A stretch of 33,372 nucleotides of DNA, from positions 1-33,372 of the forward strand of contig JAZOAC010000144.1 in assembly GCA_045595285.1 (NCBI GenBank), given 5' to 3'. Source of the stretch: UBA1731 sp045595285. Its GTDB lineage: Bacteria; Verrucomicrobiota; Kiritimatiellia; RFP12; UBA1067. The notes beneath the pieces are model-generated. The model saw nothing but the letters and a program-made list of their open reading frames with translations. It was not told the origin of the DNA and made no database searches. Position numbers and translations under genes: made by a program. Positions 7,946 to 15,111 of this stretch are shown here, in pieces (within the stretch, counting starts at the first letter, position 1; each line of letters starts with the position of its first letter).

Positions 7946-10900
7946 ATGACAATCGATATAGAACGCACTGTGCAGAATCGGGTGATTGGGCTTATTCGCT
8001 CAAAGCTTGGTTGTACGTATTGGGGGAATCTCAAAGATCAGGACAATAGCAATATCAATGTTGCTGTGCTGGAAGATTTTCTCGCGAGCAGACAGAAGTT
8101 GACTCCTGCGCAGATATCAGGCGTGATTGCGAAGCTTAAGCAGGCGGCGCATTGCACATCTAAAACGGCGCTTTACAATGCCAACAAGGAAGTCTACCGC
8201 ATGCTGCGCTTTCCGGTGCCGGTGCCGACGGAGCCGGGTAAGCCGATGAAACAAGCGTGGCTTGTGGACTGGGATAATCCGCTCAACAATATCTTTTCAA
8301 TCGCCGAAGAGGTGCGCGTGCCGACGACCGGTGGAGAAGCCGCCCATCGTCGACCTGATGTATGCCTTTATGTGAACGGTATTCTTTTTGCGGTTATCGA
8401 GCTTAAGAAGGCGACCGTATCCATTGAAGAAGGTGTTCGACAGAATTGGCGCAATCAGAAGGACGGAGAAATCCCCGGATTCTTTTCCACGGTGCAATTG
8501 CTCGTTTCCGGAAGCGAGTCCGAAGGAATCAAGTACGGGACAACGCTTACTCCGCCGAAATACTGGCTCAAGTGGAAGGAACCTTGCGGGAAGCCGTGTC
8601 CGGCGAGTGTGTTCACGCCTGCGGATATAAAGAATGCGATGGACCGTTCCATTCTTCAGATGTTCGAGCCCAAGCGTTTTCTCGGGCTTGTTCATGATTC
8701 AATTGTATTTGATGCCGGCGTGAAGAAGGTGATGCGCCCGAACCAGATATTTGCGCTGGATGCCGCCAAGCCGCGCATAGAAAAGAAGGAGTCGGGTATC
8801 ATTTGGCACACGCAGGGATCGGGTAAGTCATTGATGATGGTTTGGCTTGCTCAGTGGATTCGGGAACATCAATCTGACGCCCGCGTAGTTATCATCACGG
8901 ATCGCGATGAACTCGACAAGCAGATCACAAACGGCTTTCGTGAAGCAGGTGAAAAGCCGCATCAGGCTGTGAGCGGTGACGATTTGATCGCTACATTGAA
9001 TTCGAGCGCCGATTGGCTGGTGACGACGCTTGTTCATAAGTTTGGCATTACACGCAATTCGACGGCAGAGAAGTTGTCCGCTATTGATAAAAAACTGCGG
9101 GGCACTCCGACGCTGGCGCAATATATGGAACAGATTGCGGAAAAGCTACCGGCGGGATTCAAGGCCAAGGGCAATATTTATGTTTTTGTCGACGAGTGTC
9201 ATCGTACGCAGGGCGGTATGCTTAACAAGGCGATGAAAAAAATCATGGGCGAAGGCGCGATGCTAATCGGCTTCACGGGTACACCGCTTTTGCGGGTTGA
9301 TAAAGGCGTTTTGACATCGGCGGCGAATTTTGGATCGTATATCCATACTTACAAGTTTGATGAAGCGGTGAAAGACGGTGTAATTCTCGATCTTCGCTAT
9401 GAGGCGCGTGATGTCGACCAGCAGCTTCAGCAGGATGTCACTTTCGATGCGCTTTTTGAGGAGTCGACGAAATCGCTCACGCCGCGCGCGAAGGAGGACT
9501 TGAAAGCGCGATGGGCTAATATGCAGAATCTTTTCTCATCGAAAGAGCGCATCACGCGTATTGTTGCCGATATCTGTAAAGATATGACGCTTAAGCCCGC
9601 CTTGAAAAACGGATGGGGTAACGCGATGCTTGTATGCGAAAGCGTTTATCAGGCTTTTCGATATTACGAGATGTTCGAATATGGAGGGACTCCGCTGAAA
9701 GGAAGGTGCGCAGTCATAACCAGCTATGACGGTAAAGCGCCCGATCTTTCCGAGGGCTATACCGGCGATGTTGCGACAGAGGCGGAATACAAGCATAAGA
9801 TGGCGAAGTACATGTTTGATGGTCGCACGTCGGATGAGTTTGAGGAATGGGCGAAGGATTGGTTCATCAACAATCCCGCCTCAATGAAATTATTGATTGT
9901 CGTGGATAAGTTGCTTACTGGATTTGACGCGCCTTCATGTACGTATTTGTACATTGACAAGAAGATGGTCGATCACGCACTTTTTCAGGCCATCTGTCGG
10001 GTGAACCGTTTGAATGGGGAAAATAAGGATTTTGGTCATATTGTAGATTACAAGCATCTTTTTGAAAATATTCAGGGCGCGATTGAAGACTATACGAACG
10101 GCGCGTTCTCCGGGTTTGACAAAGACGATGTCGAAGGATTGCTGAAGCCGGATCTTGCTACTGGCAAGGTGGCGCTTGAAGAGGCGCTCGAAAGATGTCG
10201 TGCGCTTGCCGAACCTGTCAAGGCTCCGAAATCCATTGATGACTATTTTGATTGGTTCTGCTACGATCAGGTGAAAACTCCAGCCGAAGATCATCAAGAT
10301 GAGCTGCAGAAGAACGCTCAGAAGCGGGATGATTTTTATCAGGCATGTTTTGCACTCGTTCGTGCGTTTGCCGCAATCGCTGTTGATATTAGGAAGGTTT
10401 ACACTGCTGAAGAAGCCCAATCGCTTAAGAACGAAGTGAAGGACTTTGATCAGATTCGCGAAGCGATTATGAAACGGTGCGGTGATTTTGTCGATCTGAG
10501 GCAGTTTGATGCGGAAATGCGCTCGTTGCTTGACGATTATGTGACAGCGTCTCATGCGGTGATGCTTGGCGGTCTTGGAGACTTTTCTTTTCTTGATATC
10601 ATTAAGAAGGATTCGGATGGAAATCTAGTATCAACGGATGAGCGCGAAACCAAGGCGATGGGCGGCGAGCGAGGTGTCGCTGAGACGATGGCGGCGAACG
10701 TTAGACGGTACATTTTCAGAAAACGCGAAACCAATCCTGCGGAATTTCGCAAGTTCTCGGAACGTATTAATCGGCTTTTGGCGGATTATCTGCAGCGGAA
10801 AGTCGAGTATAAAAAGTTTCTTGAGGATATGGTCGCGTTATGTGAAGAGCTCAAGGCGGAAAAAGAAAATCTCGATCCGCGGATTGATACCGAGGCGAAG

Positions 10901-11143
10901 AAGAATCTTTTCGATAACCTTGGCGGAGATGTTGAACTTGCGTTGAAAGTGTATAACGCGGTTATTGAATCTGTTAAGCCAGGATTCCGAACCAATACTG
11001 TGCGGCGCAAGAAAGTTGAACATGCTTTGGTGTTTGCTTTGGCAGGGACAGATTATAATCCGTTGGAAGTGTACAGAATTGTGGAAAGGCAGGCAGAATT
11101 TGACGGAGAGGGAGTTGAATTGGGAATGAGGAATTGGGAATGA
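7946..11143 (+). CDS. hsdR: Type I restriction endonuclease subunit HsdR
   Basis: HsdR is the ATP-dependent translocase and nuclease of the type I complex. The 1065 residues show the N-terminal PD-(D/E)XK nuclease (RPDVCLYVNG...AVIELKK, with D138, E152, K154), Walker A TQGSGKS at 289-295, helicase motif II VDECH at about 415-419, and motif III GFTGTP. The late motor motifs LLTGFDAP and QAICRVNRL and a C-terminal helical region of EcoR124-like HsdR type follow. ATG 7946 is preferred because AGGAG at 7931-7935 is well spaced from it; GTG 7937 is too close. The C-terminal residues (ELGMRNWE) and the stop lie in heptamer repeat tract C, so the end of the protein may have been modified. It should work with HsdM and HsdS encoded more than 4 kb upstream. 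Confidence 0.95.
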   Translation: MTIDIERTVQNRVIGLIRSKLGCTYWGNLKDQDNSNINVAVLEDFLASRQKLTPAQISGVIAKLKQAAHCTSKTALYNANKEVYRMLRFPVPVPTEPGKPMKQAWLVDWDNPLNNIFSIAEEVRVPTTGGEAAHRRPDVCLYVNGILFAVIELKKATVSIEEGVRQNWRNQKDGEIPGFFSTVQLLVSGSESEGIKYGTTLTPPKYWLKWKEPCGKPCPASVFTPADIKNAMDRSILQMFEPKRFLGLVHDSIVFDAGVKKVMRPNQIFALDAAKPRIEKKESGIIWHTQGSGKSLMMVWLAQWIREHQSDARVVIITDRDELDKQITNGFREAGEKPHQAVSGDDLIATLNSSADWLVTTLVHKFGITRNSTAEKLSAIDKKLRGTPTLAQYMEQIAEKLPAGFKAKGNIYVFVDECHRTQGGMLNKAMKKIMGEGAMLIGFTGTPLLRVDKGVLTSAANFGSYIHTYKFDEAVKDGVILDLRYEARDVDQQLQQDVTFDALFEESTKSLTPRAKEDLKARWANMQNLFSSKERITRIVADICKDMTLKPALKNGWGNAMLVCESVYQAFRYYEMFEYGGTPLKGRCAVITSYDGKAPDLSEGYTGDVATEAEYKHKMAKYMFDGRTSDEFEEWAKDWFINNPASMKLLIVVDKLLTGFDAPSCTYLYIDKKMVDHALFQAICRVNRLNGENKDFGHIVDYKHLFENIQGAIEDYTNGAFSGFDKDDVEGLLKPDLATGKVALEEALERCRALAEPVKAPKSIDDYFDWFCYDQVKTPAEDHQDELQKNAQKRDDFYQACFALVRAFAAIAVDIRKVYTAEEAQSLKNEVKDFDQIREAIMKRCGDFVDLRQFDAEMRSLLDDYVTASHAVMLGGLGDFSFLDIIKKDSDGNLVSTDERETKAMGGERGVAETMAANVRRYIFRKRETNPAEFRKFSERINRLLADYLQRKVEYKKFLEDMVALCEELKAEKENLDPRIDTEAKKNLFDNLGGDVELALKVYNAVIESVKPGFRTNTVRRKKVEHALVFALAGTDYNPLEVYRIVERQAEFDGEGVELGMRNWE
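11109..11122 (+). repeat. 14-bp direct repeat, copy 1 (copy 2 at 11992-12005)
   Basis: AGGGAGTTGAATTG at 11109-11122, at the left edge of tract C, is repeated exactly at 11992-12005 just before the primase-helicase gene. It may mark the boundary of a mobile or expanding repeat unit, or may be a degenerate member of the heptamer family. Confidence 0.6.
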
Positions 11144-11267
11144 AGAATGAAGAATTGAAGGAAGTGAATTGTGAATTAGGAATTAGGGATGAGGAATTAG
11201 GGATTACTTCTCATTCCTCATCCCGCATTCTCAACTCCTCATTCCTCATTCCTAATTCCTCATTCAC
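11123..11267 (+). repeat. Heptanucleotide repeat tract C spanning hsdR end and ygjP start
   Basis: The first part is five direct units: GGAATGA (11123-11129), GGAATTG (11130-11136), GGAATGA (11137-11143), AGAATGA (11144-11150), AGAATTG (11151-11157). Less regular units continue to about 11205. From 11209 the same motif runs in inverted orientation (CTCATTCCTCATCC, CATTCCTAATTCCTCATTC) to 11267. The tract supplies the hsdR stop and the ygjP start (ATGA, 11140-11143) and is translated as the first 40 or so residues of the ygjP product. Confidence 0.88.
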
Positions 11268-11946
11268 AGTAGCGGTAGAGCGTAAGGCTATTAAGCATAC
11301 GCACCTTTCGGTGTTTCCTCCGGATGCGCGTGTACATGTGAGTGCACCGCTTGATTTGACGGAGCCTGATCTTAGGAGTTTTCTTATTTCAAAGATGCCT
11401 TGGATTCGTAAACAGATTGCCGCTGTTTTATCGCAGTCCCGGCAAACCCGACGGGAATACGTAAGCGGAGAGGATATTTATCTTCTCGGCAAGCGATACC
11501 GGTTGGTGGTGCGAAAAAGTGCGGCCGCTCCAGCGGTTTGCATTAAAGGGCAGGATATTGTTTTGTCAGGACGAGGCTTGGAATCGCGTGTTGCTCGGGC
11601 GGCGAAAATTGACGGATGGTATCGGGAAGAGCTTCGATGCGTTTTGACGCGGATTCTAGATCGTTATGCCGTTATTGTTGGTGAGACGGATGCTATTTCG
11701 TTTGAAATCCGTCGGATGCGTAATCTTTGGGGGGCATGTACTTCTCGAACTCGCCGAATCCGGTTTAATCTTGCGCTTGCCCGTGTGCCAAGGCGGTGTA
11801 TTGAGTATGTTGTAATACATGAGCTAGTCCATCTTTCCGTGCCGAATCATTCTGTTTTCTTTGAGCGGAAGATGGATAAGCTTATGCCGCGATGGCGCGA
11901 AGCCCGGAAGGAACTTAACGAGTTTATTGCCTTGCCGTTAGAATAG
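11140..11946 (+). CDS. YgjP-like zinc metallopeptidase (DUF45)
   Basis: This 268-residue protein belongs to the YgjP/DUF45 group of gluzincin-like metallopeptidases, often encoded beside type I hsdR genes. The zinc motif is HELVHLSVPNHSVFF (HExxH followed by N-H-S), preceded by the family block MRNLWGACTSRTRRIRFNLALARVPRRCIEYVVIHE. The ATG at 11140 overlaps the hsdR stop (ATGA), giving translational coupling. The first roughly 45 residues (MKNEELKEVNCELGIRDEEL... through NSSFLIPNSSF) are encoded by heptamer repeats in both orientations and are not part of the normal family. The conserved protein begins around TVAVERKAIKHTHLSVFPPDARVHVSAP. The repeat appears to have replaced or extended the native start. 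The substrate of this family is unknown to me. Confidence 0.88.
   Translation: MKNEELKEVNCELGIRDEELGITSHSSSRILNSSFLIPNSSFTVAVERKAIKHTHLSVFPPDARVHVSAPLDLTEPDLRSFLISKMPWIRKQIAAVLSQSRQTRREYVSGEDIYLLGKRYRLVVRKSAAAPAVCIKGQDIVLSGRGLESRVARAAKIDGWYREELRCVLTRILDRYAVIVGETDAISFEIRRMRNLWGACTSRTRRIRFNLALARVPRRCIEYVVIHELVHLSVPNHSVFFERKMDKLMPRWREARKELNEFIALPLE
11171..11267. repeat. Imperfect inverted repeat, 31-bp arms
   Basis: Arm 11171-11201 and the reverse complement of arm 11237-11267 agree at 28 of 31 positions, separated by 35 bp that are themselves heptamer-like. Both arms are made of GAATTAG/GAATGAG heptamers. A transcript across it could form a long hairpin near the start of the ygjP coding sequence. 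The mismatches are T/G or G/A exchanges between unit variants. Confidence 0.8.
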
Positions 11947-12036
11947 CACATTTGAAGTTGATGTGTCTTGCGGCAAATACTAAAGGAGTTAAGGGAGTTG
12001 AATTGTAATCACCGCGTTCAAGGGTGTGTCGTTACG

Positions 12037-14835
12037 ATGAAATCACCGCCTGAAGAAAAAGTCAGGCTCATGTCTGCGATGTTCCATGGGCGGCGTGATG
12101 TTTTCGCGAGGCGATATGAACGCAAGGATGGGCGTAGTGGTTACGCGCCGGTCTGTTCGAATGAATGGGTTCGTGGCGTTTGCGGAAAGTGCGCCAAGGT
12201 AAGAGGAGATTGTGCGACGTGTGCCGCGCGTGATTTTATGCCGATATCGGATAAAGTTTTTGAATGGCATTTACGCGGAGTTGATGGCGAGGGAAAGTCT
12301 TTTACAATGGGTGTTTATCCCATGCTTGAGGATGATACCGTTCGCTTTGCCGCAATGGATTTTGATAAATCATCATGGCGAGGAGATGTCAGCTCGACGA
12401 TTCAGGTTCTCAAAGAGCTCGGTTTGCCTGTTGCGTGCGAGCGTTCGCGTTCGGGGAACGGAGCTCATCTTTGGTTCTTCTTTGATGAGCCGATTTCAGC
12501 GGAAATAGTCCGCGATGTACTTTCTTTTATCATTTCAATTACGATGGAACGCAATCCCAGTATGGGATTCGATTCTTACGATCGAATATTCCCTTGTCAG
12601 AATCGATTGCCTAAAGGCGGGTTCGGAAATCTGATTGCGCTGCCTTTGCAAGGCGGCCCTCGCAAAGTCGGAAATTCTCTTTTCGTAGATGAGAGATTAG
12701 TCCCTTATTATGATCAGTGGGATTTTCTTTCTCGTATTCCAATGATAACGCGGGAGCAATTTATGATGCTTCGTTCGCGTGCTTGTTCCGAGAAACGCCA
12801 ATTGATTCCTCAGACGGATGAGGAAGTCGAGCGAAACGAGCCGTGGTCGCTCTTTGGCGTGTCTACTGGGCCTAAAAAGGAAGAGCCGACCGTAGTTGTA
12901 TCGTCCGACCCGATTAGAGTGGTTCTCGGTAATGCGATTTATATCGATCAGGAAGATTTGCCGCCTGTTCTTCGTGGACGGCTTTTGAGGCTTGCGGCAT
13001 TTGTGAATCCGCGCTTCAGAGAAGCGGAATGGATGAGGCGTCCCGTGTACGGACTTTCGCGTGTTATCAGCCGCGGAATTGACGGAGAGAATTTTCTTGT
13101 CTTGCCGCGAGGGTTGTTGGATACTGTCATCAAGACATTTAAAGATGCTTGCGCTAAATGGAAAATTGAAGATAAACGGTTTTCGGGTTCGCCAATATGT
13201 TGTGAGTTTGGTGGAGAGTTACGCCCTGAGCAGTTAGCCGCCTCAAAGACTTTGATTACACATGATACTGGGGTGTTGGCTGCGGGAACGGCATTTGGTA
13301 AAACCGTACTCTCGGCGTGGATGATCGCCGCGCGTAAAACAAATACGCTGATCCTCGTCAATAAAAAGCCGCTTATGAGTCAGTGGGTGGAACGGTTATC
13401 GCAATTTCTTAATATTCCTAAAAAGGAAATCGGCGTATGGGGAGGAGGCAAGCGCAAGTATACGGGCAAGATAGACGTTGCGCTTATTCAAAGCCTGGTA
13501 CGAAAGGGATCGGTCAATAAAGAGATCGTGGGCAGTTACGGACAGTTGATTGTCGATGAGTGTCACGGTGTTCCTGCCACATCGTTTGAAGCCGTTACAA
13601 ACGTATTTACGGGGAAGTATATTCTCGGACTTTCGGCGACCCCGGTGCGAAGAGATGGGTTGCATCCGATTATTCAAATGCAATGCGGGCCATTGCGTCA
13701 CAAAGTCGATCCGAAAGCGATGGCGGCATTTGAGCATTTTGATCATCGTGTAAATGTGAGATTGACAGGCTTCGAGTCCGGTTTCGCTCGGCAAGAAAAC
13801 GAAACGCCGTCTTATTCCCTTCTGATAGAGGAATTGATCGTCAATGCCCGCCGTAATGAGATGATCGTACGTGATGTGCTTGGTGTTATAGCAGAGGGCC
13901 GTTCTCCAGTTGTGTTGACCGAGAGGCGGAAGCATTTGGAGTTGCTGGAAAAAATGTTGACGGGGAAAGTTGGAAACCTCTTGGTGCTTCACGGCGGGAT
14001 GGGCGCAAGGGAAATAAAAGCGCTTGAGGAAAAACGCTCTTCCATTTCTGATGAGTCGCCGCGCGTTCTTCTTGCGACAGGTTCGTATTTGGGAGAAGGG
14101 TTTGATGATGCGCGTCTTGATACGCTCTTTCTTGCCTTGCCGATTTCATGGAAGGGGCGGCTGACCCAGTATGCCGGACGTCTTCATCGCCGTCATGCCG
14201 GAAAGCGCGAAGTGCGGATATATGATTATGCTGATACTAATGTCCAAATGTTCGCCCGAATGTTCAACAAGCGATGCGCAGGGTATAAAGCGCTCGGTTA
14301 TGAGATAACGATGCCGATTTCAACGGTATCCGGCTTGCCGTCAAATGTTTCGCTTATTCGAGAGAAGCGTTTAGAGGAAAAATATTCCGAGACCGTGCGG
14401 AGGATTCTGCGCGAGGGTGTTTCGGCTGAGGAAATTGATCTTTTCGTTTTTGCTGCTGAAACGATGGAAGGCGTCAGCCCGAGTGATTCGGGGGTTATAG
14501 ATGACGAATCGGCACGCAGCGCCGTAGAGCGGTTTTTCTTCAGACATTTGGAATCTACGCCAGAAACCAAGGGTAAGTTCCTTCTTAATGCGCGATTGCC
14601 GATACCGTTTGGCGGAAATCCGGACATGGAAGTGGATTTTATTTCAGAGCGGAATAAACTTGCTGTCGAAATAGACGGCAGTCATCATTTCGCAGATAGA
14701 GATGCGTATCGACGGGATAGAAGAAAAGATGAATTGTTGCAGGAGAACGGATATTTTATCTTACGGTTTTTGGCGGACGATGTTATGAATAACTTGGGCG
14801 AAGTCATGACGCGAGTTGTTCGCAGACTGAAATGA
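12037..14835 (+). CDS. Primase-helicase-nuclease fusion of TOTE type
   Basis: This 932-residue protein (counted from ATG 12037) combines three modules. A zinc cluster (C49, C52, C59, C62) precedes an archaeo-eukaryotic primase domain with MDFDKS (catalytic acids about 108-110) and SRSGNGAHLWFFF (SGNGAH about 139-144). A superfamily 2 helicase follows, with AGTAFGKT at 416-423, VDECH at about 506-510 and LSATP at 532-536. The C-terminus is a DUF559-like endonuclease fold (EVDFISERNKLAVEIDGSHHF, with D867, E878 and D880). The primase-helicase pair matches TOTE conflict-system proteins; the nuclease is the likely effector. TTG 11998 with AAGGAG at 11983-11988 is an alternative start. No homologous partner genes are visible after it. 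Confidence 0.85.
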   Translation: MKSPPEEKVRLMSAMFHGRRDVFARRYERKDGRSGYAPVCSNEWVRGVCGKCAKVRGDCATCAARDFMPISDKVFEWHLRGVDGEGKSFTMGVYPMLEDDTVRFAAMDFDKSSWRGDVSSTIQVLKELGLPVACERSRSGNGAHLWFFFDEPISAEIVRDVLSFIISITMERNPSMGFDSYDRIFPCQNRLPKGGFGNLIALPLQGGPRKVGNSLFVDERLVPYYDQWDFLSRIPMITREQFMMLRSRACSEKRQLIPQTDEEVERNEPWSLFGVSTGPKKEEPTVVVSSDPIRVVLGNAIYIDQEDLPPVLRGRLLRLAAFVNPRFREAEWMRRPVYGLSRVISRGIDGENFLVLPRGLLDTVIKTFKDACAKWKIEDKRFSGSPICCEFGGELRPEQLAASKTLITHDTGVLAAGTAFGKTVLSAWMIAARKTNTLILVNKKPLMSQWVERLSQFLNIPKKEIGVWGGGKRKYTGKIDVALIQSLVRKGSVNKEIVGSYGQLIVDECHGVPATSFEAVTNVFTGKYILGLSATPVRRDGLHPIIQMQCGPLRHKVDPKAMAAFEHFDHRVNVRLTGFESGFARQENETPSYSLLIEELIVNARRNEMIVRDVLGVIAEGRSPVVLTERRKHLELLEKMLTGKVGNLLVLHGGMGAREIKALEEKRSSISDESPRVLLATGSYLGEGFDDARLDTLFLALPISWKGRLTQYAGRLHRRHAGKREVRIYDYADTNVQMFARMFNKRCAGYKALGYEITMPISTVSGLPSNVSLIREKRLEEKYSETVRRILREGVSAEEIDLFVFAAETMEGVSPSDSGVIDDESARSAVERFFFRHLESTPETKGKFLLNARLPIPFGGNPDMEVDFISERNKLAVEIDGSHHFADRDAYRRDRRKDELLQENGYFILRFLADDVMNNLGEVMTRVVRRLK

Positions 14836-14848
14836 TAAGGCTGTTGGC

Positions 14849-14878
14849 TACCACCGCATTTTGCAAAATGCGGTGGTA
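14849..14878. repeat. 30-bp perfect palindrome
   Basis: The sequence TACCACCGCATTTTG is followed directly by its reverse complement, with no loop. It lies 14 bp after the stop of the primase-helicase gene. It is not followed by a T-run in either direction, so an ordinary intrinsic terminator is unlikely. Its right half resembles bases 14992-15010 within the nearby rhuM remnant. Confidence 0.85.
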
Positions 14879-14929
14879 AGAAGCTTCAAACGGAGAGAAA
14901 TTAGCATTTCGTTGTAAAATCAGTATGAT

Positions 14930-15013
14930 ATGAGCACGGGTAAAAACCAGGTCGTCTATCAGCCGAACGAGACCGTCCGGCTGGATGTGCGTTTGCAAAA
15001 TGAGGCGGTGTAA
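14930..15013 (+). pseudogene. Remnant of a RhuM-family gene (N-terminal 27 codons)
   Basis: An ATG-started frame encodes MSTGKNQVVYQPNETVRLDVRLQNEAV and then meets TAA. The YQPNETVRLDVRLxNExV pattern is the typical start of one RhuM subfamily, where VWLTQ would follow. Here the sequence breaks exactly after NEAV. No further RhuM motif follows before cysK. It is most likely a deletion relic at the edge of the defence island and a third sign of RhuM genes in this locus. Confidence 0.6.
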
Positions 15014-15031
15014 ATGACGGTGCCGACAAGA

Positions 15032-15064
15032 ACGGCGAATGGTACTTTAGGCGTCATTCGCCGT
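15032..15064 (-). terminator. Candidate hairpin terminator downstream of cysK
   Basis: ACGGCGAATG (15032-15041) and CATTCGCCGT (15055-15064) form a perfect 10-bp stem with a 13-base loop. Read on the minus strand it lies about 48 bp after the cysK stop and is followed by TCTTG, only a weak T-run. It could stop cysK transcription or insulate it from the convergent island. Confidence 0.45.
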
Positions 15065-15111
15065 GATGATCCTGACAAATACGGTCATTAATCTGCAAGT
15101 CGGCAACATTA

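Noticed and set aside
14849..14878. 30-bp palindrome as an intrinsic terminator of the primase-helicase gene
   Set aside because: No loop and no T-run follow on either strand, so it is listed as a repeat instead.
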